Origin: an uncultured Flammeovirgaceae bacterium
Lineage (GTDB): Bacteria; Bacteroidota; Bacteroidia; Cytophagales; Cyclobacteriaceae
Reading direction: 5' to 3'
Assembly (NCBI GenBank): GCA_946886805.1
Contig: CAMPJM010000083.1
Location: forward strand, 1-11,739
DNA: 11,739 bases
Shown here: positions 1 to 7,100 of the stretch, one piece after another
Position numbering within the stretch: the first letter of the stretch is position 1
Layout: each line of letters starts with the position of its first letter
The notes under the pieces: model-generated
Seen by the model: the letters and a program-made list of their open reading frames with translations, nothing else
Databases searched by the model: none
Told to the model about the DNA's origin: nothing
Program-made: the position numbers and the translations under genes

Positions 1-299
1 TTGTAGGGATGACCACCTCAGGATATACAGCGTTTAGAATTTCTTGTCACCGTCCAAAAGCCAACGTCTTTATATTTACCAGTAACAGATCTTTACTGAC
101 AACCATGAATTTGATATGGGGTGTGAGAGGGTTTTATTACGATGCAATGGTGTCAACAGATGATACTTTTGCAGATATAGAGCGGATATTGAAAGAAAAA
201 GGACATATCAACAAGGGCGATATTTTCATTTCTACAGCCAGTATGCCTATTCATGCGAAGCTTAGAACTAATATGATAAAGGTAAACATTACAGAATAA
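1..299 (+). CDS. pyk: Pyruvate kinase, C-terminal domain (5' end outside window)
   Basis: This is the C-terminal end of pyruvate kinase, the glycolytic enzyme that makes pyruvate and ATP from phosphoenolpyruvate and ADP. About 99 residues are visible. The open frame enters from the left edge (first full codon at base 3), so the ATG at 9 is an internal methionine and not the start. Matches to the family C-terminal domain are a T-SGYTA-x-RIS-x-x-RP block near the start, a Leu-x-Trp-Gly-Val block in the middle, and the closing pattern GD-x-x-x-x-T-A-x-x-P, then TN-x-I-KV. In the full enzyme this domain packs at the tetramer interface and, in regulated forms, binds effectors; the catalytic barrel is not visible here. 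A strong terminator 18 bp after the stop ends the transcript. The family call is secure; which isozyme it is cannot be told. Confidence 0.93.
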   Translation, partial: VGMTTSGYTAFRISCHRPKANVFIFTSNRSLLTTMNLIWGVRGFYYDAMVSTDDTFADIERILKEKGHINKGDIFISTASMPIHAKLRTNMIKVNITE

Positions 300-316
300 T
301 ATAATTATAATAAAAT

Positions 317-347
317 GCCGGGATCACCTTCGATCCTGGCTTTTTTT
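317..347 (+). terminator. Intrinsic terminator of pyk
   Basis: A 9-bp stem, GCCGGGATC (317-325) against GATCCTGGC (332-340) with one G-T wobble and a 6-nt loop, is followed directly by seven T residues (341-347). It lies 18 bp after the pyruvate kinase stop and before the next plus-strand gene, as expected for a Rho-independent terminator. Confidence 0.92.
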
Positions 348-443
348 ATTAATGAATTGCCAATTGCGATGATTCGTTAATATTAACCCTTTTGTGTGTT
401 TTGCTTACGCCCGCACCTTATTGAGGGTTCACCAATTGCCAAT

Positions 444-1154
444 ATGGCCAATATAGACTTAAACATCTTACATTTTATTAATCAGTTTGCAGGAGAAAAC
501 CCCTTCTTCGACAAAGCTGTAATGTTTATTAGTTTAAATCACTTATTTAAAGGTGGTATATTTGTTCTGGTAATATGGTTTTTGTGGTTTAAAAAAGGCA
601 AAAAGAAGCTATACCGTCCTATTATATTGATCAATATCCTCGGGTGCTTTTTAGTCATGTTTTTGGCTCGTATTCTGGCGAGGATTTTACCATACAGGCT
701 GAGGCCTCTCCATGATGATTCCATTGAATTATCTCTTCCAGTAAATTTTAATGAATCTTACGCAGAGGGTTTAAGTTCTTTTCCCAGCGATCATGCCGCT
801 TTGTTTTTTGCTTTAGCAACAGGCATTTATTTTTTAAACAAAAAGTATGGTATAATTGCCTTACTTTATTCCTTGATCATAATATGCCTTCCAAGAATTT
901 ATTTAGGCCTTCATTTTCCAAGCGATATTATAGGAGGAGCTACTTTGGGTATCGTTATTATAATTGCAATTAATAAAATTCAATTTTTTCAAAGACTTGC
1001 CGATCCTTTGTTAAAGTTTAAAAAAGCCTATCCCGGTATTTTCTACGCTTTATTTTTCTTAATTACTTATCAGATTGCAGATATGTTTGAAAGTGCCCGT
1101 GCTATTATCAAGTTTTTCTATTTCCTGCTTGTGGGTGAAGCAGTCGATTTATAA
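444..1154 (+). CDS. PAP2-superfamily membrane phosphatase
   Basis: A 236-residue integral membrane phosphatase of the PAP2 family (type 2 phosphatidic acid phosphatase / undecaprenyl-diphosphatase-like). The three catalytic motifs are present: R80-x6-R87-P88 (the first position is Lys in the classic motif, Arg here), P114-S-D-H117 in place of the common PSGH, and R151-x5-H157-x3-D161. H117 and H157 are the expected nucleophile and general-acid histidines. At least four hydrophobic segments surround these motifs and the protein ends in a further hydrophobic stretch. Such enzymes remove phosphate from lipid pyrophosphates, for example recycling undecaprenyl pyrophosphate for cell wall synthesis; the actual substrate here cannot be read. 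I start at ATG 444 because the family-like N-terminus begins there; an in-frame GTG at 396 would add 16 unrelated-looking residues. The stop overlaps the convergent rqcH stop by 6 bp. Confidence 0.85.
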   Translation: MANIDLNILHFINQFAGENPFFDKAVMFISLNHLFKGGIFVLVIWFLWFKKGKKKLYRPIILINILGCFLVMFLARILARILPYRLRPLHDDSIELSLPVNFNESYAEGLSSFPSDHAALFFALATGIYFLNKKYGIIALLYSLIIICLPRIYLGLHFPSDIIGGATLGIVIIIAINKIQFFQRLADPLLKFKKAYPGIFYALFFLITYQIADMFESARAIIKFFYFLLVGEAVDL

Positions 1155-2711
1155 CTCATTATACGGTGCTGGCTTTACCATAATTACCTCTTCTTTGTCT
1201 ATAAACACCGCCCCCGGAGCGGCTCCTTTGGGTTTTCGCACAAATTTTTTTGGGGTTACAATTACCGGGCAAAAAGTGTCGCTTTTTCTTTGGGAATAAT
1301 AGGCTGCAAGCTGAGCTGCTTTTTCTATTATCCAGTTGGGAAATTTTTGGCCAGATTGGTACTTGATCAAGACATGTGAACCTGAGACGTCTTTCGCATG
1401 TAGCCAAAGATCTTCTTTATAAGCAAACTTCTGAGTCAACTGGTCATTGCTTTTAGCATTTTTTCCAACCAATATTTGCCATCCATCTATTTCAAAAGTT
1501 TTAAACGGTAAAGACTTTCCCTCATCTTCATTTGATTTGGATAAGGAATGGTCTTTTAGATATTTTCGCAGCTCTTTAAGACCAGTAATTTGGCTAACAG
1601 CTTCAAGGTGTCTTTTTAGCGATAATCGCCTTTCATTCTTGCTTTGGATGTTCTTTTGCAAGTTTTCTATTTCTATTTTCTGGTTTTTAGATTTTCTGTA
1701 GAAATTTTCTGCGTTTTTTTGAGGGGATAATGCCTTATTTAGTTTAATTTTTATTTGTTCATTACTATAGAAATTAAATAGTTCAACAGTTGCAGCTCTT
1801 GGCGGAATCTGATGTAAGTTAGCCATGATAATATCAGCGATCTTGTCGTAACCAAGTCCCAATTGAATTTCTACTAATTTTGACTCCGATTTTTTAATGT
1901 AGGAGATGGTTTTATTATAAATCTGCTCCAGTTGCTTTTCTATTACTTGTTTTTCTCGTTCTAAATAGTAGTCTCTGGTATATAATTTAAAAAAATGATT
2001 AATCGCTTCAATGGGATCATTTGTATGAAAGTCTATTTTCCCCAGGTTCAGTAAAGATAAAGAGGGCTTAGCATTGACTTTTGTAATATAGAAGTCGCGG
2101 CTATCTTCCAGTTGTGCCAAAACATCAGACAGCAATTTCCATTGCTCTTCTATAGGAATATTATCATAATTCTTGCTTTGTAAATATTCCTGCACCTCTT
2201 TCCCAAATGTGGGAAAAATGGCTTTGTAGTTTGCGTCATTCTCACGGAATGTCTGAAAATCCTGGTTTATGTTTCGGTGGAGCGATTCGTGTTTTAATTG
2301 TTTGTCCTGAACGAGGCTGTTCTTAAAAATTTTGATATTTTCCCGATCCTTAAAAAGGATTAAATTAGCTCTATTACCAAACATTTTAAATACTAATTCA
2401 AATCCCTCGTCGAACACGAGAGAGAAGCCCCTTTCGTTTTTGAACTGTATTACGTCAGTTATTCTTTTACGAATTAATTCCTCAAAAATATTGGCGGTAT
2501 TTTTATTCGCTCTTGAAAAACTATGTGGAAAAGAGAGACAAGAGAAGTCTGGTTGTAGATGGGCTTTTATGAAAAATTCAGTCTGACCATCTAAAAAAGC
2601 AAGAATCAGTTCATTCTTCATCTGGCTAAAACATTCTACCAATTCAAAGCCAACAATCGTGCTTTTGAGTTCTTTTGACAGTTGCCTCAGAAAATAATAG
2701 TTGTTATGCAC
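1149..2711 (-). CDS. rqcH: NFACT-family RqcH, ribosome-associated quality control factor
   Basis: A 520-residue NFACT protein, the bacterial counterpart of eukaryotic Rqc2/NEMF (older names: fibronectin-binding protein, FbpA, DUF814). RqcH binds 50S subunits that carry a stalled peptidyl-tRNA and directs C-terminal alanine tailing so that the nascent chain is degraded. Visible order: NFACT-N (about 1-220, with the GNRANLIL block at 112-119), a charged coiled coil (about 247-285), a middle region, a second coiled coil (about 335-375), and the NFACT-R domain (about 402-495) with the hallmark DLWLHAKDVSGSHVLIK at 434-450. The Asp-Arg pair needed for tailing in studied homologues appears to be Glu93-Arg94. 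The start is GTG: an in-frame stop five codons upstream leaves no ATG. A GGAAGA-like ribosome site precedes it. It is the last gene of the minus-strand block, 59 bp after the PhnP-like gene. Confidence 0.9.
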   Translation of the reverse strand: MHNNYYFLRQLSKELKSTIVGFELVECFSQMKNELILAFLDGQTEFFIKAHLQPDFSCLSFPHSFSRANKNTANIFEELIRKRITDVIQFKNERGFSLVFDEGFELVFKMFGNRANLILFKDRENIKIFKNSLVQDKQLKHESLHRNINQDFQTFRENDANYKAIFPTFGKEVQEYLQSKNYDNIPIEEQWKLLSDVLAQLEDSRDFYITKVNAKPSLSLLNLGKIDFHTNDPIEAINHFFKLYTRDYYLEREKQVIEKQLEQIYNKTISYIKKSESKLVEIQLGLGYDKIADIIMANLHQIPPRAATVELFNFYSNEQIKIKLNKALSPQKNAENFYRKSKNQKIEIENLQKNIQSKNERRLSLKRHLEAVSQITGLKELRKYLKDHSLSKSNEDEGKSLPFKTFEIDGWQILVGKNAKSNDQLTQKFAYKEDLWLHAKDVSGSHVLIKYQSGQKFPNWIIEKAAQLAAYYSQRKSDTFCPVIVTPKKFVRKPKGAAPGAVFIDKEEVIMVKPAPYNEL

Positions 2712-2770
2712 TTTCTTCCGAATTTAAAGGATCTGGACAATCGTTTGGCAATTGGAGCAAAAGGTTGATT

Positions 2771-3535
2771 TTATAAAATGCTGATCTTCAACCCGTCATG
2801 AGCTAGAGATATATTTTCCGGAAGAGATTGATTTATTTCATGATGCAGCCCCATTTTATGACTTATATGGGTCAAGTAAGCCTGATCCGGGTTTATATCA
2901 TTAATTAATTCTATAGCTTGAGAGAGTTTGAAATGAGAGATATGATCCTCTTGTTGTAAAGCATTCATCACCAAAATCTCGCTGCCTTTTATTTTTTCAA
3001 TCTCTTCAGCACTGATATAGTTTGCATCAGTAATGTATGTAAAGTTTTTAATCCTAAAGCCAAATACGGGTAATTTATAATGCATCACTTCGATGGGAAT
3101 TATTGAAATATCTCCGATCGAAAAAGGGTCATTGGTGATGGCATGGGTCTTTATCCTTGGAATGCCCGGGTATGATCTATTGGTAAAGATATAAGAAAAC
3201 TCTTGCTTTAACTGATCTAAAACACGTTGATGACCATAAACAGGAATATCTATCCGTTGCTTAAAGTTAAAAGCACGGACATCGTCCATGCCTGCCGTAT
3301 GATCCTTGTGTTCGTGAGTGAAGAGTAACGCATCTAGATGATTGATCCTCTCCCTTAGCATTTGTTGGCGAAAGTCAGGACCGGAGTCTATTACCAAACT
3401 TTGATTTTCATGCTGAATATGAATAGAAGCTCTGAGTCTTTTATCCCTAAAATCAAGAGATGAACATACTTCACAATGACAAGCAATTACCGGTACACCT
3501 TGGGAAGTTCCAGTTCCTAAAAATGTTACATTCAA
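2771..3535 (-). CDS. PhnP-like metallo-beta-lactamase-fold phosphodiesterase
   Basis: A 254-residue metallo-beta-lactamase-fold hydrolase of the PhnP/COG1235 type. The metal ligands are clear: H74-x-H76-x-D78-H79 (the HxHxDH motif), H152, D170 and H223. The N-terminal FLGTGTSQGVPV block and the Cys triad C19-x-C21-x2-C24 resemble E. coli PhnP, where a similar triad plus a histidine holds a structural zinc; H226 could be that histidine. PhnP opens a cyclic phosphodiester of ribose in phosphonate breakdown, but no other phn genes are here, so a different cyclic phosphate or nucleic-acid substrate is likely. The start is TTG, placed where the family N-terminus begins, and its first bases overlap the upstream gene's stop (TTGA, 4 nt), which suggests translational coupling. 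The protein looks cytoplasmic. Fold certain, substrate unknown. Confidence 0.85.
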   Translation of the reverse strand: MNVTFLGTGTSQGVPVIACHCEVCSSLDFRDKRLRASIHIQHENQSLVIDSGPDFRQQMLRERINHLDALLFTHEHKDHTAGMDDVRAFNFKQRIDIPVYGHQRVLDQLKQEFSYIFTNRSYPGIPRIKTHAITNDPFSIGDISIIPIEVMHYKLPVFGFRIKNFTYITDANYISAEEIEKIKGSEILVMNALQQEDHISHFKLSQAIELINDINPDQAYLTHISHKMGLHHEINQSLPENISLAHDGLKISIL

Positions 3536-3807
3536 AGTTTGAGCTCTGTTTGGGAAAGTTCCAGGTAAAAATTTCTGTTCTTTTCACTAAGACCTTTAAC
3601 CTCGATATTAATAGATTTGAGAATTTCTAAAAGGCAGTTTATTTTACCTTCAGTAGTGTAATACTTGTTGACAATTGCCAGTTTAGTATCCATTAATACA
3701 CAATAACCTGATTTAAAACTGCCTTTTTCATACCTAAGCATGTAATCTGATTCGGAAAAAATATCTTCAATTTTGTTCAGAAAATGCTTAGTATACTTTA
3801 TTTGCAT
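3532..3807 (-). CDS. Small conserved-looking protein of unknown function (91 aa)
   Basis: I do not recognise a named family. The 91-residue product is soluble, with no signal or membrane segment. It has an N-terminal helix-like part (about 1-20, ITKHFLNK-like amphipathic spacing), a basic and aromatic central part with K-G-x-F-K-S-G-Y-C at about 28-36 and V-N-K-Y-Y at about 46-50, and a C-terminal helical tail. The central strand pattern suggests a small alpha/beta fold. It starts 3 nt after the response regulator stop, and its TGA overlaps the TTG start of the PhnP-like gene, so it is almost surely co-translated with both. This tight packing is the main reason to accept it as a real gene. 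From memory similar small proteins occur beside this phosphodiesterase type in other Bacteroidota, but I cannot confirm that here. A helper for the phosphodiesterase is one guess. Confidence 0.78.
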   Translation of the reverse strand: MQIKYTKHFLNKIEDIFSESDYMLRYEKGSFKSGYCVLMDTKLAIVNKYYTTEGKINCLLEILKSINIEVKGLSEKNRNFYLELSQTELKL

Positions 3808-3810
3808 AGA

Positions 3811-4185
3811 TTAGGTATACTTTTTTACGGTTTCTACCAGGTCATCAAAATTAAGCGGCTTTGGCAGGTATTCATTTATACCTACAGATTTAAAATCCTC
3901 CATGGAATAATTTTTTGCATTTCCTGTAATGGCAATAATCGGAGTTTGAGCCTTTTCCTTATCATCCAGGGCTCTTATTTTTTTGGCACATTCCATCCCG
4001 TCCATGATTGGCATATTGATATCCATTAAAATAATATCAAAGCTTTCATTTTCAAGTTGTTTTAGCACCTGTTCTCCGTTTTTTACTGAAGATATCTGAT
4101 AATTTTGGATTTGGAGGATTTTTTTTGTCAGGTTCTGGATTACAGAACTATCTTCTGCCACTAATACTTTTTTAGATTGGGTCAT
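3811..4185 (-). CDS. Receiver-only response regulator
   Basis: A 124-residue single-domain response regulator (CheY/Spo0F-like). The full set of receiver residues is present: acidic pair E11-D12, phosphoacceptor D55 in LMDINMP, T87 and K109 followed by P110. No output domain follows, so it must act by protein contact or as an intermediate in a phosphorelay. Its ATG lies inside the 3' end of the large kinase gene (14-nt overlap), which indicates co-translation and marks the kinase, through its C-terminal HPt domain, as the likely phosphodonor. No Shine-Dalgarno sequence is visible before the start, in keeping with coupling to upstream translation. The 91-residue gene begins 3 nt after its stop. 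Confidence 0.93.
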   Translation of the reverse strand: MTQSKKVLVAEDSSVIQNLTKKILQIQNYQISSVKNGEQVLKQLENESFDIILMDINMPIMDGMECAKKIRALDDKEKAQTPIIAITGNAKNYSMEDFKSVGINEYLPKPLNFDDLVETVKKYT

Positions 4186-7100
4186 AGAATTTAGTATTTA
4201 AAATATTAGTATATTCTTTTTGAAATTCTTTAAATGCTGTTTTTAATAATTTTATATCTTTCTCCAAACCAGAAAAACTATTTTCTTTGAGTTTGGATTC
4301 AATCATAGCAGCAATATCCGCTACTTTTTCGATACCTAACGTTCCAGCATTACCTTTTAGCGTGTGCAATTTACTTAAAATATCTTTATGATTTTTTTCT
4401 TTTACTGCAGGAATTAAAGAATCGATCTGAACTTTTGATTCCAATTCAAAATCTTGCAACGTATTTTTGACCATTTCATCCCCACCATATTTTTTAAGTT
4501 GATTTAATATTGCATAATTTATTGTTTTGATTTCTGTTTTCTCCTGTAGAAGTTCCTCTGGTTTAATATAAATTTCATCCTTAATAACCCATTCTTTTAC
4601 TTTTTTAATCAGCAGGTTCGCTTTAATCGGCTTTGAAATATAATCATCGAGCCCTTGGTTCATAAATTTCTCCTTGTCCTCCCGCATAGAATAGGCGGTC
4701 ATGGCTATTATTGGGGCAAGTTTGGAGGTATTCATTTTTTTAATCCTCCGGGTGGCTTCAATACCGTCCATTTCAGGCATTTGAATGTCCATGAATATGA
4801 TATCGAAAATATAATTTTTCAGTGTTTTGATGGCTTCTCTTCCGCTCGATAAAAGGGTCACTGAACAACCGGCTTTTTTCAATATTTCACTTGCCACCTG
4901 CCTGTTTACCGCATTGTCATCGACTATCAAAACTTTCGGTCTTGTTTTCCCAAAGTAATTTTTAACCTTTACTTCCTCATCTTTTGATAGCATCTCAAAA
5001 CTGGTTCCTTCAGGAAAGGTTTCTTCGGCCTGAAAGGTGAACCAAAATGTACTCCCCAAACCAATTGTAGAGTATACGCCTATTTTACCGTTCATTAACT
5101 CGCACAACTCTTTAGAAATGGCGAGGCCGAGGCCGGTTCCGCCGTACACTTTCGAAGAAGAATTATCTATTTGATTAAAACTATAGAAAAGCTTGTTTAA
5201 GTTGCCTTTGGTAATGCCTATTCCAGAGTCTTTTACATCTACTTTTATGTAATGATGTTTTCCCCTTCTTTCTTTGCTCTGCATGCCAATATAAACGGTT
5301 CCGCCACCATCTGTGAACTTGATAGCATTGGAGGTGAGGTTTGAAAGGATTTGCAACAACCTGGTTTCATCAATAATCACCCATTCCGGGACGTTATCGG
5401 CTATATGATACTTTAGGTTTATCTGTTTTACTTCTGCCTGTTGGGTAAAAAGGGCATGCAGTTTCTCAAGCATTTTTCGTATGTTCACCGCAGTTTTTCG
5501 CAACTTCATCTTGCCTGCCTCAATCTTGGAAAGATCCAATATGTCGTTCAAGATATTGAGCAATGTTTCAGAAGATTTCTTGACCGTTTTTACATATCTC
5601 TCCTGGTCCTTTTTTAGCTTGGTCTCACTAAGCAAGTCAATCATTCCTATGATTCCATTCATCGGCGTCCGGATTTCATGACTCATATTTGCCAGAAACT
5701 GTTCCTTCACCTTCAGGGATTTTTCCGCAACTTCCTTTGCCTGCATTAACTCCTGATTTGTTTTTTTGAGTTTGGTGATGTCCCTTGCGACGCCCTCAAT
5801 TTTAAATGGGCGGTCGTTTTTGTCATAAATAAGCCTGATGTTACAGATGCATTGCAGTAGACTACCGTCTTTTTGAATCACGGAGGCTTCAAAATTCCTT
5901 ACACTTTTTCTTTTTACTAATTGCCTGATCAGGTCCTTTGTTTTAGAGGTGTAGAGGTAGTAATCAGTAATGTTTTTATCGAGTACTTCCTCAGAGTCAT
6001 ATCCCACTAACTCCACAATAGAAGGGCTGACCATCAGTATTTTTCCATTTAAATTGCATCTAAAATAGATGTCTTGAAATGACTCAAAAATGTTTCTGAA
6101 TTTCTCTTCACTTTCCTGAACAGCAATTTCAGAAAGTTTATTTTCTGTTATGTCATGGGCAATTCCTGAAACTTCTGCTATTTCTCCATCAGGACCAAAA
6201 ATAGGGTTCAGGAACATTTGTTTCCAGGCAATATTGTTATTATTGTCTTTAAGTTTCGTTTCAAATTGTTGTGGCTTTCCTTCAAAGGCCTTTTTATATC
6301 TTTTTTCCCACAGTATGTATATTTTATTGCTTAGGTATTGCTGATTTATATTGTCAGTTAAGTTAAGGCGGGGTTTTGTTCCAAAATGTTTATAAATGGC
6401 ATTAGAAAAGTTTTGATTAAAGGAGGTGAAATACCCGTCCTTATTAACAGACCATATCCAGTGCGTACTGGTTTCAAAAATCGCGTTTAGCCGTGCCGCC
6501 TGATTTTTTATTTTCTCTTCGTTATACTTCCTTTCAATGGCCAAGGCAATTTGGCCGGATATAAAATCCAGCAACTCCAAATCCTTGTCATTATAAGTGG
6601 TTTTGCTTTTGTAAGATTGTACGGAAATAACCCCTATAATTCTATTTTCCAACCTCAGAGGCACCCCAAGCCATATTTTTGGTATCGGCCCCATAATTTC
6701 CAGTTTCTCTTTTTTAGATAGTTTTATTATATCTTCTTCCTGAAAAACCAGAGATTTTTGCTTGAACATAGCATATTCGGTGAGGCCTTTTCCTATTTTT
6801 CTCTTGTCGTGGGACAAGTGATTGCTGAAATTTTCATCAATGAAATAAGGAAACTCAACCTGATTATTTGTCCTATTTATAAGGGCTATATAAAAATTCT
6901 TGGCTTCAATTATCTTTTTTAGCTCCTGATGAATATTATAATACAGGTTCTGAAGATCTGAGCTATGAATGGTAAGGTTGGCAATGCTATAGTATAAATT
7001 CTGTGCTTTTTCAGCCCGCATTCTATCGGTGATATCATGGAGAATGCCCCTGAATTCTTTTACCTGGCCATTTTCAAAACTACAGTTTACGTTTCCCGAT

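Noticed and set aside
432..442. 11-mer CCAATTGCCAA shared by the PAP2 start region and the rqcH upstream region (2745-2755, minus strand)
   Set aside because: Chance matches of this length are expected many times in a window of this size when both strands are compared; no symmetric or repeated context supports an operator.
396..443. N-terminal extension of the PAP2 protein from a GTG start
   Set aside because: The added 16 residues do not look like the family; ATG 444 begins at the usual N-terminal pattern.
3791..3824. Repeated GTATACTTT at the regulator/91-residue gene junction
   Set aside because: Both copies lie at coding ends and simply encode the Lys-Tyr-Thr stretches of the two proteins.
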